A stretch of 64,000 bases of DNA from an uncultured Oscillospiraceae bacterium (GCA_947624385.1 CANQJZ010000001.1:1-64000), one strand, 5' to 3'. Shown: positions 40,220 through 49,410, counted from the first letter of the stretch. Numbers and translations are program-made. Notes: generated from the sequence alone by a model not told the origin.

Positions 40220-41659
40220 TTAAAATCCGAACCCGAAGAACTGGCGGAAGAAGTCGTCCATGTCGCCGTAATACTGGCCCTGCTGATCCTGCTGAGGCAC
40301 CGGGCTGGGGGTGGCCTCCACGGGCTTCTGGCTCTCGCCGAAGGTCACGGACACGGTCACGGTCTCGCCGTTGCGCCAGAGGGTGATCTGGGCGGTGTCG
40401 CCCACGGAATAGCCCCGCACAATGGCGGTCAGCTCCGTGGACCCGGCCACGGCCTTGTCGTCCACGGCGGTAATGATGTCCCGCTCCTGGATACCGGCCG
40501 CGGCGGCGGGGCTGTTCTCCACCACGTTGGTCACGTAGGCCCCGGGCACCATGCCGTACCGCTCCGCCACGGACTCGGGCACCGTATAGGCGCTGACGCC
40601 CATGGTGGCCCGGTCCACCACGTAGCCGTACTCGATGAGCTGGTCGGCGATGTGGCTGGCGTCCTCGATGGGGATGGCGAAGCCCAGGCCCTCCACGCCG
40701 GTGGCCTTCGTCTTGGCGGTCACCACGCCGATGACCTCGCCGTCCGCGTCATACACGGGCCCGCCGGAGTTGCCGCTGTTCACGGCCGCGTCGATCTGGA
40801 ACATATTGATGGGCAGGCTGTCGGTGTCGGTGGTGATGGTCCGGTCGGTGGCGGAGATGATGCCGCTGGTCATGGTGAAGTTCAGCTCGCCCAGGGGGTT
40901 GCCCACGGGGTAGACGGCGTTGCCCACCACGATGTCGTCCGCGCTGCCCATGGTCACGGGGGTCAGGCCGGTGGCGTCGATCTTCAGCACGGCGATGTCA
41001 TTGGCCTCGTCATAGCCCACGATCTCGGCGGTGTACTCGGTGCCGTCGTATGTCAGCACGGACACGTCATAGCCGCCCTCCCGGGCGTTCTCGATCACGT
41101 GGTTGTTGGTCATGATATAGCCGTCTTCGCTGATGATGAAGCCCGTGCCGGACACGCTGGCGGCGCTGATCTGGCCGAAGAAGTTGGTGTAGGTGATCTC
41201 GCTGGTGATGCCGACCACCTGCTTTTTCGCCAGCTCATAGATGTTTTGGCCTACGGTCTCGTCGATGGCCGCGGGCGCCAGGGCGCCGGCCTGCTGCTCC
41301 GGCTCGGCCGTAACGTCGGCGGGCGCGTCGGTGATCTCCGGCTCGTCCGTGGCCTCGGCGGGAGCCACGGTGGTCTCCGCGGCGGGGGGTACGTCGGCGG
41401 GCTTATCCCGCAGGAGCAGATACGTCACGCCCACGCCGGCTATTGCGGCCAAAATGGCGCACACCAGGCATATGGCCACCACCGCCCCGGCGCTGACGCC
41501 CTTTTTCTGTCTGGGCTGCCGGGCCGGCTGCTGCTGGGGCGCGTAAGCGCCGTACTGGCCGTCGGGACCGGGGGCGGTGTAATAGGGGCTCTGGTTCTCC
41601 GTGCCCACGGAACCACCGCCGGCGTTATTGTTATTGTTGTTGTTGTTATACTCGTTCAT
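40220..41659 (-). CDS. htrA: HtrA/DegP-type membrane-anchored serine protease
   Basis: 479 residues from ATG 41659 (AAGGAGG upstream; track start is 57 nt early). Asn-run at residues 5-12, a Gln/Pro-rich cytoplasmic tail, one membrane helix (VVAICLVCAILAAIAGVGVTYLLL, about 58-80), an acidic linker, then the trypsin-like domain with His (MTNNHVIE), Asp (NDIAVLKI) and Ser (NSGNSGGPV), and a PDZ domain (GAYVTNVVENSPAAAAGIQ). Handles misfolded proteins at the cell surface. Promoter at 41690-41718. Confidence 0.95.
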   Translation of the reverse strand: MNEYNNNNNNNNAGGGSVGTENQSPYYTAPGPDGQYGAYAPQQQPARQPRQKKGVSAGAVVAICLVCAILAAIAGVGVTYLLLRDKPADVPPAAETTVAPAEATDEPEITDAPADVTAEPEQQAGALAPAAIDETVGQNIYELAKKQVVGITSEITYTNFFGQISAASVSGTGFIISEDGYIMTNNHVIENAREGGYDVSVLTYDGTEYTAEIVGYDEANDIAVLKIDATGLTPVTMGSADDIVVGNAVYPVGNPLGELNFTMTSGIISATDRTITTDTDSLPINMFQIDAAVNSGNSGGPVYDADGEVIGVVTAKTKATGVEGLGFAIPIEDASHIADQLIEYGYVVDRATMGVSAYTVPESVAERYGMVPGAYVTNVVENSPAAAAGIQERDIITAVDDKAVAGSTELTAIVRGYSVGDTAQITLWRNGETVTVSVTFGESQKPVEATPSPVPQQDQQGQYYGDMDDFFRQFFGFGF

Positions 41660-41689
41660 GTTCGCGGCCTCCTTGCTTGCTGCTTTATG

Positions 41690-41718
41690 CCTATAATTTA
41701 GCCCGTTCCCGGCCACAA
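41690..41718 (-). promoter_or_regulatory. Candidate htrA promoter
   Basis: TTGTGG, 17-bp spacer, TATAGG on the minus strand; about 30 nt before the ATG. Moderate match. Confidence 0.4.
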
Positions 41719-41768
41719 TTCCACAGAAATCTGTAAATAAATTATGGATTTTTTGTAACGCGGGTCAG

Positions 41769-43145
41769 CTAGACCATTTCCTCCGGCCGGAATATCTCGT
41801 CGAACTGCTCCGGCGTGAGAAAGCCCAGATGCACGCACGCGTCCCGGAGGCTGATATTTTCCTCATAGGCCAGCTTTGCCGTTTTGGCCGCGTTTTCGTA
41901 GCCGATATAGGGGTTCAGGCACGTGACCAGCATGAGGGAGCTTTCCAAATTCCGCCGCATCTTCTCACGGTCGGCCTTGATGCCCGCCGCGCACCGCTTG
42001 TCGAACGACGCCACAGATTGGGCCAGCAGCCGCACGGACTGCAAAAAATCGTAGGCCAGCACCGGCATGAACACATTGAGCTCGAAATTCCCCTGGGATG
42101 CGGCAAAGCCGATGGCCGCGTCGTTGCCCATGATCTGCGCCGCCACCATGGTCACCTGCTCACATTGGGTGGGATTGACCTTCCCCGGCATGATAGAACT
42201 GCCCGGCTCGTTGGCCGGTATCATGATCTCCCCCAGGCCGCACCTTGGCCCGGAGGCCAGCCAGCGCACGTCGTTGGCGATCTTCATCATGTCGGCCGCC
42301 GCCGCCTTCACGGCCCCGTGGGCGAACACAAGCTCGTCCCTGGACGTGAGGGCGTGGAACTTGTTGGGCGCGGTGACGAACGCCTTGCCCGTGAGCCTGG
42401 ATATCTCCTCCGCCGCCTTTTCCGCGAACCCCTCCGGGGCGTTCAATCCCGTGCCCACGGCGGTGCCCCCCAGGGCCAGCTCCTTCAGCGGCCCGCAGGC
42501 TGCGCCTATCAGCTCCATGTCCCGTTCCATGGAGCTGCGCCAGCCGCCGATCTCCTGAGAAAAGGCGATGGGCACCGCGTCCTGCAAGTGGGTCCGGCCG
42601 CTCTTGACCACGCCGGCGTTTTCCGCCTCCAGCTGCAAAAACGTCTGCACAAGCCCCGCCAGGGCCGGCAAAAGCCCATCCTCCAGGGCCAGCACCGCCG
42701 CGACGTGCATGGCGGTGGGAAAGGTGTCGTTGGACGACTGGCTCATGTTCACGTCGTCGTTGGGGTGGCATAGGGTCCGCCCCGCCAGAGCGTTGGCCCG
42801 GTTGGCGATGACCTCGTTGGCGTTCATGTTGGACTGGGTGCCGGAGCCGGTCTGCCACACCACCAGCGGGAAGTGGTCCGCCAAGGCCCCGTCGATGACC
42901 TCGTCCGCCGCCTTTTCTATGGCCGCCAGCTTTTCCGCCGTCATCTTTTCCGGCAGCAGCGCGTGGTTGGCCCTGGCCGCCGCCTTTTTCAAAATGCCGA
43001 AGGCATGTACGATCTCGGCGGGCATGGTCTCTATCCCCACGCCGATGGGGAAATTCTCGTGGCTGCGCTGGGTCTGCGCGCCCCAGTACCGGTCCGCCGG
43101 TACCCGCACCTCGCCCAGCGAGTCGTGCTCCACACGATACTCCAT
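41769..43145 (-). CDS. fumC: Fumarate hydratase, class II
   Basis: 458 residues from ATG 43145 with GGAGAG upstream. Fumarase/aspartase superfamily: DSLGEVRVPADRYWGAQTQRS, TGSGTQSNMNANEVIANRA, VNMSQSSNDTFPTAMH, SGRTHLQDAVPI and the signature GSSIMPGKVNP. HPNDDVN and the TQCE following the signature favour FumC over AspA. Interconverts fumarate and malate. Monocistronic, minus strand. Confidence 0.95.
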   Translation of the reverse strand: MEYRVEHDSLGEVRVPADRYWGAQTQRSHENFPIGVGIETMPAEIVHAFGILKKAAARANHALLPEKMTAEKLAAIEKAADEVIDGALADHFPLVVWQTGSGTQSNMNANEVIANRANALAGRTLCHPNDDVNMSQSSNDTFPTAMHVAAVLALEDGLLPALAGLVQTFLQLEAENAGVVKSGRTHLQDAVPIAFSQEIGGWRSSMERDMELIGAACGPLKELALGGTAVGTGLNAPEGFAEKAAEEISRLTGKAFVTAPNKFHALTSRDELVFAHGAVKAAAADMMKIANDVRWLASGPRCGLGEIMIPANEPGSSIMPGKVNPTQCEQVTMVAAQIMGNDAAIGFAASQGNFELNVFMPVLAYDFLQSVRLLAQSVASFDKRCAAGIKADREKMRRNLESSLMLVTCLNPYIGYENAAKTAKLAYEENISLRDACVHLGFLTPEQFDEIFRPEEMV

Positions 43146-43247
43146 ACTCTCTCCTTTCCCGCCGGCGCAGTGCCGCGCACCCTCATTATACCTTTTTGCC
43201 CGTCCATTTACAAGCGGCGCCATACCGGGCGGCGGGAAAGAAAGCGC

Positions 43248-43275
43248 TTGATTTTCCGGAAAAATGTCCTATACT
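43248..43275 (+). promoter_or_regulatory. Promoter of the beta-CASP gene
   Basis: TTGATT, 16-bp spacer, TATACT; about 50 nt before the ATG at 43331. Confidence 0.6.
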
Positions 43276-43330
43276 TAAAATTAATAGAAAGCATGTGGAC
43301 ACCAAACGGACATGGATAAGGAGGGAACCA

Positions 43331-44950
43331 ATGAAGCTGACATTTTTGGGCGCGGCCCATGAGGTGACGGGAAGCTGTTCGCTGATCGAGATCGGCGGCG
43401 TTTACGGGCTTGTAGACTGCGGCATGGAGCAGGGCGCGGACGTGTTCGTCAATCAGGACATCCCTGTGGAGGCCAATAAGATCGACTTTGTCCTTCTGAC
43501 CCACGCCCATATCGACCACTCCGGCAACCTGCCCCTTCTGTACAAGCGGGGCTATTCCGGCCCCATTTACGCCACCCGGGCCACCTGCCACCTGTGCGAG
43601 ATCATGCTGCGCGACTGCGCGCACATCCAGGAATCCGACGCGGAGTGGAAAAGCCGCAAGGCCAAGCGCTCCGGCGGCGAGCCGGTGGAACCGGTGTACA
43701 CCATGGACGACGCCGAGGCCGCCATCGCCCACCTGCGCCCCTGCGATTACGGCGAGCAGATACACATCGCGGAGAACGTGATCGTCCGCTTCACGGACGC
43801 CGGCCACCTGATGGGCTCTGCCAGCATCGAGATCTGGCTCACTGAAAACGGCGTGGAGAAAAAGCTGGTGTTCAGCGGGGACATCGGCAACACGAACCAG
43901 CCCATCATCAACGACCCCCAGTACTTAAAAGAGGCGGACTATGTGGTCACCGAGTCCACCTACGGCGACCGGTACCACCAGAAGATGGACACCAACAACG
44001 TCCGTTTCCTGGCGGACGTGATACAGCGCACCCTGGACCGGGGCGGCAATCTGGTCATCCCCTCCTTCGCGGTGGGCCGGACGCAGGAGATGCTGTACTT
44101 CATCCGGGAGATCAAGCTGCAAAACCTTGTCACCGGCCACGGGGACTTTCCCGTATACGTGGACAGCCCTCTTGCCAACGAGGCCACCGGCATCTTCCTC
44201 CAGTGCGACCGGATCTACTTCGACCCGGAGACCACCGCCCTGCTGGACCAGGGGGTGAACCCGCTGGTATTTCCGGGCCTGAACGTGTCCGTGTCCAGCG
44301 AGGAATCCAAGGCCATCAACTTCGACAAAGAGCCCAAGGTCATCATCTCCGCCAGCGGCATGTGCGAGGCGGGCCGTATCCGCCACCACTTAAAGCACAA
44401 TCTGTGGCGCAAAGAGTGTACGGTGCTGTTCGTGGGCTACCAGGCGGCGGGCACCACCGGCCGGGCCATTTTAGACGGGGCCAAAAAGATCGATCTGTTC
44501 GGCGAGGAAGTGGCGGTGAACGCCGAGATATGCTTCTTCCCCGGCAAGAGCGGCCACGCCGACAAGGACGGCCTCATCAAGTGGATCACCGCCTTTGAGC
44601 AAAAGCCCCAGATGGTTTTCGTCAACCACGGGGAGGACGCGGTGTGCCAAAGCTACGCCGAGTGCCTGCGGGACGAGTACGGCTTTACCACCTTCGCCCC
44701 CTATTCCGGCACGGTGTTCGACCTGGCCTCCGGCCAGTTCCTGGAGACCCCCGCCGGCGTGCCCGTGGTGAAGAAGACCGCCAAACAGACCCGCAACGCC
44801 TCCGTGTTCGACGGTCTCATCGCCGCGTGCAAGCGCCTCACCGAGCTTGCCTACGGCTGCCGGGAGATACCCAACAAGGAGATCGGCAAATTCACCGGCC
44901 AGGTCAACTCTCTGGCGGACAAGTGGTCCGCCTGGGCCAAGAAAAAATAA
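43331..44950 (+). CDS. Beta-CASP metallo-beta-lactamase RNase-like protein
   Basis: 539 residues from ATG 43331 with AAGGAGGG upstream. MBL motifs: HAHIDH at 58-63, DAGHLMGSA, SGDIGN; beta-CASP parts IPSFAVGRTQEMLY, SASGMCEAGRIRHHL, GYQAAGTTGR and AEICFFPGKSGHADKDGL and the late NHGE. It matches the YSH1/CPSF-like bacterial RNA-processing group rather than RNase J. A C-terminal helical tail of about 60 residues follows. Zn-dependent RNA cleavage likely. Last host gene before the prophage. Confidence 0.9.
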   Translation: MKLTFLGAAHEVTGSCSLIEIGGVYGLVDCGMEQGADVFVNQDIPVEANKIDFVLLTHAHIDHSGNLPLLYKRGYSGPIYATRATCHLCEIMLRDCAHIQESDAEWKSRKAKRSGGEPVEPVYTMDDAEAAIAHLRPCDYGEQIHIAENVIVRFTDAGHLMGSASIEIWLTENGVEKKLVFSGDIGNTNQPIINDPQYLKEADYVVTESTYGDRYHQKMDTNNVRFLADVIQRTLDRGGNLVIPSFAVGRTQEMLYFIREIKLQNLVTGHGDFPVYVDSPLANEATGIFLQCDRIYFDPETTALLDQGVNPLVFPGLNVSVSSEESKAINFDKEPKVIISASGMCEAGRIRHHLKHNLWRKECTVLFVGYQAAGTTGRAILDGAKKIDLFGEEVAVNAEICFFPGKSGHADKDGLIKWITAFEQKPQMVFVNHGEDAVCQSYAECLRDEYGFTTFAPYSGTVFDLASGQFLETPAGVPVVKKTAKQTRNASVFDGLIAACKRLTELAYGCREIPNKEIGKFTGQVNSLADKWSAWAKKK

Positions 44951-44965
44951 ATTTTACAGCAAACA

Positions 44966-45002
44966 GCGCCCATACCTGTTCCCAGGCATGGGCGCGTTTT
45001 TT
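44966..45002 (+). terminator. Strong terminator at the host/prophage junction
   Basis: GCGCCCATACCTG pairs with CAGGCATGGGCGC (one mismatch), loop TTCC, then G and TTTTTT. Ends the beta-CASP transcript only 4 nt before the endolysin stop codon of the opposite strand. Confidence 0.88.
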
Positions 45003-45005
45003 GTC

Positions 45006-45821
45006 TCACTCCAGCGCTGTCAACACGGCCTTCCACGTCTCTTTCCCCACAACGCCGTCCTGCGCCAGCCCCAGCTGCTTCTGCAGCGCCTGGACCCCGG
45101 CCTTGGTCACAGGCCCGAACTCACCGTCCACGGCCTCGTGGTTGATGCCACGGGCAAAGATGACCCGCTGGATGGTCTTGACCTCCGGGCCGGCGCAGCC
45201 CTTGGAAAGCTCGTGCAGTCCGATGTCGGCAAACAGCAGCTTGCCGTACGGCTCGACCGGCTCGACCGGCTGGACCGGCTCGTCCCCGGACGCCGCCACG
45301 TAATTGGGCCGCACATAGCCCCAGATGTACGTGCTGGTCAGCGGGTACGACCGCTTCGCGCACATATTCGACGTGTTCCCCTCGATGGTGTACACGTAGG
45401 TCTTGTCCACCGCGTACACGATGCCCGTATGCGTCCGGGTGATTCCATTATCGGTGAAGATGATGACATCCCCCGGCTGGGGCGTCCAGTAACCGCGATG
45501 ACCCTTGCTGGCGGCGGGCGCCGCGTCGTAAAGCTGGTTGCAAGCCGTGTAGGGCCACACGCCCCACAGCACGTCCTTCGCCAGCGCCTTATCGTTCCCG
45601 CACGCCTCGTACACGGCCAGGCTCACCTGCATGGCGCACCAGGCCCCCGCCGGGCCATTGATGCCACAGATATGCCCAGCGTAGGTCCAGTTATTGGCTC
45701 CCTTGTTCTTCTCAAAGGCGCTCTTGTCACGGGTGGTGGCGTAGGAAGAGCTGCCCTTCTCGTAATACCCAAGCCAATACTCGAACGCCTTGACCGCCTG
45801 GGCGGCTGTGCATTTACTCAT
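45006..45821 (-). CDS. Phage endolysin: CHAP-like amidase/endopeptidase plus peptidoglycan-binding domain
   Basis: 271 residues. Residues about 50-180 form a CHAP/NlpC-type cysteine peptidase: AGAWCAMQVSLAVYEACG (nucleophile Cys near 62), PGDVIIFTDN and THTGIVY (His) and TIEGNTS. A P-V-E-P-V-E-P linker leads to a PG_binding_1 domain (STKGP-like LSKGCAGPEVKTIQRVI...DGEFGPVTKAGVQALQKQLGL). Degrades host peptidoglycan. Start overlaps the holin stop by 8 bp. Gene order holin-endolysin is typical. Confidence 0.9.
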   Translation of the reverse strand: MSKCTAAQAVKAFEYWLGYYEKGSSSYATTRDKSAFEKNKGANNWTYAGHICGINGPAGAWCAMQVSLAVYEACGNDKALAKDVLWGVWPYTACNQLYDAAPAASKGHRGYWTPQPGDVIIFTDNGITRTHTGIVYAVDKTYVYTIEGNTSNMCAKRSYPLTSTYIWGYVRPNYVAASGDEPVQPVEPVEPYGKLLFADIGLHELSKGCAGPEVKTIQRVIFARGINHEAVDGEFGPVTKAGVQALQKQLGLAQDGVVGKETWKAVLTALE

Positions 45822-46026
45822 TGTCGCCCTCCACCTCCGGCAGGCCCGCTATGCTGGTCAGCAGACTGAGCACCGCCGCCACGCCCGCAACGCTCACGAT
45901 GTGCAGCCAGTCCAGCTCCGTGAAGCCCACCAGCTCTGTGCCGATCAGGGCCACCGCCGTCTGCGCGAAGGTCTTGACGGCCCGAATGCCCGCCGCCTTC
46001 AGCCACGCTTTGAAATTGTTTTTCAT
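45814..46026 (-). CDS. Phage holin (r1t type)
   Basis: 70 residues, ATG with AGGAGGAAAAATC upstream. K-x-A-G-I-R-A-V-K-T-F-A-Q-T-A-V-A-L-I, then L-D-W-L-H-I-V-S-V-A-G-V-A-A-V-L-S-L-L-T-S-I-A-G-L-P-E-V, the characteristic two-helix r1t holin pattern. Makes holes that let the endolysin out. Confidence 0.88.
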   Translation of the reverse strand: MKNNFKAWLKAAGIRAVKTFAQTAVALIGTELVGFTELDWLHIVSVAGVAAVLSLLTSIAGLPEVEGDNE

Positions 46027-46048
46027 GATTTTTCCTCCTATGTAGAAT

Positions 46049-46306
46049 TTATTTTTCGACCTGGCGTTCCAGGTCAGATATACGGTGATTTGCCACGGCC
46101 ACCTTTTCCTCCAGCACCGGGACCCGCTGGGCGAAGTTGTTGTGTATCCGCACCTCCCGGGTCAGCTCTTCCACCTTGGTATTGGTGACCGCCTGGGATA
46201 TCTCGATCTGCCGCTGTATCTTATTGTTGCTGGCCCGCACGGTCAGGACCACCCCCGCCAGCGCCAGCCCGCCGGTTATGAGCGCGGACACCACCGCGTC
46301 GCTCAT
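46049..46306 (-). CDS. Small phage membrane protein with coiled coil (XhlA-like topology)
   Basis: 85 residues from ATG 46306 with GGGGGG about 7 nt upstream (the track start is 123 nt early). An N-terminal membrane helix (VVSALITGGLALAGVVLTV) followed by a coiled coil (EELTREVRIHNNFAQRVPVLEEKVAVANHRISDLERQVE). In the lysis module beside the holin; auxiliary holin/hemolysin role is likely but unproven. Confidence 0.65.
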   Translation of the reverse strand: MSDAVVSALITGGLALAGVVLTVRASNNKIQRQIEISQAVTNTKVEELTREVRIHNNFAQRVPVLEEKVAVANHRISDLERQVEK

Positions 46307-46308
46307 GC

Positions 46309-46707
46309 TCATCCCCCCTTCGCGCCCACCAGCGCCGCGATATGCTGCAGCGTCCCGATATCCGCCCGGAAGAACGCGTCGTTCCAGAGCCAGCGATCTT
46401 CCCAGTCCGCCCGCTTGAACGGCCAACACAGCGGGTCTGCCCAGACCTTATCCCAGCGCTTCTGGCGCATGGCCCCGGGCTTTGCAAGCTCGTCCATGAT
46501 GGCCCGGGTCAGCCGACCCCGCCGCAGGCCGTTGCCATCATCGTCCCGGGCGAAGTACCGGTGGCCATTCTCGCTGTCGGCCAGGCACATCGCCCTGCCG
46601 CCGCAGAAGAGCATGTCGCCGCGCTTCTCCGCCACCGTCCCCGCCGGCACGTTCACATACCCGCACAGGGCCGTTTCCCTGAACCGTCTGTGTACGACGT
46701 ATCGCAT
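46309..46707 (-). CDS. Phage tail/lysis-region hypothetical protein
   Basis: 132 residues from ATG 46707 (GAGGAGGG upstream); the track ORF is 88 codons too long. N-terminal half is a small basic beta domain (MRYVVHRRFRETALCGYVNVPAGTVAE, GDMLFCGGRAMCLADSENGHRYFARDDDGNG), the rest helical with several Trp. Located between the fibre and lysis genes. No family recognised beyond a phage context. Confidence 0.55.
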   Translation of the reverse strand: MRYVVHRRFRETALCGYVNVPAGTVAEKRGDMLFCGGRAMCLADSENGHRYFARDDDGNGLRRGRLTRAIMDELAKPGAMRQKRWDKVWADPLCWPFKRADWEDRWLWNDAFFRADIGTLQHIAALVGAKGG

Positions 46708-46720
46708 AGCCAGGCCCTCC

Positions 46721-47788
46721 TCACACCACAAAGCCGACCAGCAGCGCGTAGGAATAGGACGCCTGACCGGAGCCGGCGCCCCCGCTGGCGGACACGGTGC
46801 AGAAGTACTGGCTGTTGTCGGCGCGCGGGGACCGGCACCACCCGACCGCGGCCACAGTGGTGGCGTTATGCCTATGGATGACCCTGTCTCCGCCCTCCTC
46901 AAAGTACGCGTAACAGGCCTGCCTTTCCTGCTCGGCCGGATTTGCGCAGGTACACAGCTTCTGTATCTCATACTCCGACAGAAGGAACAGATAGTCCTGG
47001 GTACGCGTGACGTTTCCCGCCGATGCGGACCCGCCGCCGGTGTTGTCCGTATACTTGTTGACGCGCCTCATCACGGTCCGCAGGTCGCTGGGGAATACCC
47101 CCAGAAGCGTATTGCTCTTGGGCCTTGTGTTGGGCCCGTCCGAGCCCAGGATATCCGCCCTCATATGAGATTTGCTCCAGCCGCCCGCATTGGCGTTGCC
47201 GGTGTTCATCGTAAAGGCCCCGGCGTTGCTGGAGCTCATCCCGCAATAGCTGTCCGCCAGCCCTACCAGCGCGTCGCCTATGCGGCCGACGGCAAAATGG
47301 ATACCGGGCCCCTCCAGCGCGGCGTTGTGGTCTATGCCCAAAACGAAGACATCGACCGCCAGGTTGGAAAAGCGCGTGGTCCACACCGTGCCGTTGAGTG
47401 TGATCGTCTTTTTGTCCCCCGTTTTCCACAGGTTGGCCGCAAAATGCGCATCGGAGACCTTCCTGATATCCGCCCAGCTCGTGGCGTCCAGTGTCTCGCC
47501 CACATGCAAAACGGTGATCTTCACGGTGGTCGTGACCGTTTTTCCGCCCATCGTGAGGGACACCGTCACCTGCGTATCGCTCTGCTGCAGCTGGCCGGAG
47601 GGCTCTATGGAATAGCCGCCCGCCAGCGTCAGGACCGTCCCGTCGTCGTAACGGGCCTCTATCGCCATACCCGTCGGATCGAACGTGTCCCCGACAAGAT
47701 ACGTGGTCCGCGCCGGCGACTGCTTAACGGTCAGCGTCTCGGGCCTGGCTCCGCCCCCGCCGCCCATATTCATCACATATCCGCCCAT
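46721..47788 (-). CDS. Phage receptor-binding/tail protein with Ig-like and DUF6273-like domains
   Basis: 355 residues. Residues 14-95 resemble a bacterial Ig-like (Big_3) domain: LTVKQSPARTTYLVGDTFDPTGMAIEARYDDGT. The remainder has a DUF6273-like fold pattern (W-A-D-I-R-K-V-S-D, WKTGDKKTITLNGT, FLLSEYEIQKLC, SGSASAGN). The C-terminus is Gly/Ser-rich (SASGGAGSGQASYSY). Likely a distal tail adhesin. Confidence 0.6.
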   Translation of the reverse strand: MGGYVMNMGGGGGARPETLTVKQSPARTTYLVGDTFDPTGMAIEARYDDGTVLTLAGGYSIEPSGQLQQSDTQVTVSLTMGGKTVTTTVKITVLHVGETLDATSWADIRKVSDAHFAANLWKTGDKKTITLNGTVWTTRFSNLAVDVFVLGIDHNAALEGPGIHFAVGRIGDALVGLADSYCGMSSSNAGAFTMNTGNANAGGWSKSHMRADILGSDGPNTRPKSNTLLGVFPSDLRTVMRRVNKYTDNTGGGSASAGNVTRTQDYLFLLSEYEIQKLCTCANPAEQERQACYAYFEEGGDRVIHRHNATTVAAVGWCRSPRADNSQYFCTVSASGGAGSGQASYSYALLVGFVV

Positions 47789-47789
47789 G

Positions 47790-49025
47790 TCACGCCTCCT
47801 CGTTCGCCGCTAAGCGATAGACCCGCACGGTCAGCGCGCTCTCCGGCGTCTTGCCGCAGGTGAACGACATCTTCCCGTCCTCGGTCATGTCCTCCGCCTG
47901 GATATCCGCGGCATGACAGGCCGCCAGATTGTCCCGTCCTGCCGCGCCTCCCACCAGATAGTTATACCCGGCCATCACGAGCCTCGGGTCGGCGACGGTC
48001 TGTCTGTTGTCTGTCCAGTCCTCCGGCCCCAGCACCAGGTCGATGCAGTCGCTTTTCGGCCCCGGCTCACCCTGCGGTCCCGCAGGGCCGACGGGACCCT
48101 GCGCGCCGTCTTTGCCGTCCTGTCCTTTCAGTTGCCCGGCGTCCAGCTTCTGCTGGAACGTCTCGCCGTCGGTGAAATACACGTTTCCGGCGGACACGTT
48201 CTTCACCGCCTCGGACGCTTTTTCGTCGGCATAAGCGAATACGTCGGTCTGCTTCCCGCTCGTGTCGTATATAGCCGCCAGCATGTCGCCGGACCCCTCG
48301 CCGTCCTTGCCGGGAGGACCCTGCTCGCCCCGGTCGCCCTTCTCGCCCCGGGCCGGTTTGCCGGTGCTTGCATACACTCCGTTTTCGGCGTCCCAGGTCT
48401 GCCAGTTGCCGTCCGCGCCGATGACCGGCGGGTTGCCGCTGTACTGCCTGGCCGTCTCGGCGCTTTTTTCGGCCTCTGTTGCCTTTTGCGTGGCGGTGGC
48501 CTCCGATGCCTTGGCCTCGTCCCGCGCCGTCTCAGCCTCAGTCTGGGCGGTCTGAGCGGCGGTCTTGGCCTTCTCCGCGTCCGCAAGGGCCGCTTTCGCC
48601 GCCGTCTCGCTCTCCTTTGCCGCCGTTGCCGACTGGCCCGCAGCGGCAGCTTTGTCTGTCGCAGTCGTGGCCGCAGCCCGGGCCTTGTCAGCCTCCCCCT
48701 CCGCCTTGGCCGCGCTGGCCCCGGCGTTTTCCTCGCTCCTGGCCGCACTGGCCGCACTCTGGGCCGCCTCAGCCGCAGAACCGGCCGCGGCGTCCTTGGA
48801 CTTCTCCGCATCAGCCGCGCTTTTTTCCGCCGCGTCCTGGCTGGCCTTGGCCTTCTCAGCGCTTGCCTCCGCCTGGCCCACATACTGGACCGTCGCCTCG
48901 CGGGCGAACCTGGCCACCAGCTCGCCCCGTATGCTGTGCGCCTGGTTTTGCTGCTCCACCACCAGCAGCGAATCGTCGTCCAGCGCCTCCGCCACCGGCA
49001 GCTCGCCTATCCGTTTATCCGCCAT
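47790..49025 (-). CDS. Phage tail fibre: Ala-rich coiled coil plus collagen-like repeats
   Basis: 411 residues from ATG 49025, with GGAGG 8 nt upstream (the track start is 9 nt early). Residues about 45-200 are an Ala/Lys/Glu-rich coiled coil (KAKASQDAAEKSAADAEKSK type repeats), then two short collagen-like Gly-x-y tracts (RGEKGDRGEQGPPGKDGEG and KGQDGKDGAQGPVGPAGPQGEPG), and a small C-terminal domain (LTVRVYRLAANEEA). Likely a trimeric distal tail fibre. Confidence 0.75.
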   Translation of the reverse strand: MADKRIGELPVAEALDDDSLLVVEQQNQAHSIRGELVARFAREATVQYVGQAEASAEKAKASQDAAEKSAADAEKSKDAAAGSAAEAAQSAASAARSEENAGASAAKAEGEADKARAAATTATDKAAAAGQSATAAKESETAAKAALADAEKAKTAAQTAQTEAETARDEAKASEATATQKATEAEKSAETARQYSGNPPVIGADGNWQTWDAENGVYASTGKPARGEKGDRGEQGPPGKDGEGSGDMLAAIYDTSGKQTDVFAYADEKASEAVKNVSAGNVYFTDGETFQQKLDAGQLKGQDGKDGAQGPVGPAGPQGEPGPKSDCIDLVLGPEDWTDNRQTVADPRLVMAGYNYLVGGAAGRDNLAACHAADIQAEDMTEDGKMSFTCGKTPESALTVRVYRLAANEEA

Positions 49026-49395
49026 TGTCATCACCTCCGCTCAACCGGTTTATCTCGTCTCGCCAGGCCTGCCGCCGGGCGAGCACGTCCGCGTATTCCT
49101 CCCGCGTCGCCGCGCCCTCGGCCAGCTTGGCGGCTATGTAGTCCGTCTCGTCCAGTTTCGCCTTGAGCTGGGCTATCCTTGTGGCGGCCCGCTGCTTACT
49201 CTCCAGCGCTGCCAGCCGTTCCTCGTCCAGCACCAGCCTCTCCCCGTCCCACCGGTACGCCATCATGCGCACGCCGCGCATGTCCAGGCCGTCCAGGCTC
49301 TCCACATGGGGCAGTTCCTCCTGGCCCTCACCGGGCCCCGGCCCATACCGCAAACCCCGCAAATACCCGTCCTTGTCCACGTTCAGCCAGACCAT
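49015..49395 (-). CDS. Phage tail-region hypothetical protein
   Basis: 126 residues. N-terminal half beta-rich (MVWLNVDKDGYLRGLRYGPGPGEGQEEL), C-terminal half a helix (RLAALESKQRAATRIAQLKAKLDETDYIAAKLAEGAATREEYADVLARRQAWRDEINRL) resembling the assembly/XkdW-type C-termini next to tail fibres. Overlaps the fibre gene by 11 bp. Role in fibre assembly is a guess. Confidence 0.55.
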   Translation of the reverse strand: MVWLNVDKDGYLRGLRYGPGPGEGQEELPHVESLDGLDMRGVRMMAYRWDGERLVLDEERLAALESKQRAATRIAQLKAKLDETDYIAAKLAEGAATREEYADVLARRQAWRDEINRLSGGDDNGG

Positions 49396-49410
49396 GTTAT
49401 TCCCTCCTTT

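Noticed and set aside
40220-41659. Asn run in HtrA as a frameshift-prone simple repeat
   Set aside because: The AAC/AAT codons are in frame and the run is short; no sign of phase variation is visible in one sequence.
47790-49025. Collagen-like tracts as evidence of a host adhesin
   Set aside because: The gene lies in the phage tail module with fibre-like coiled coil, so a tail fibre is the simpler reading.
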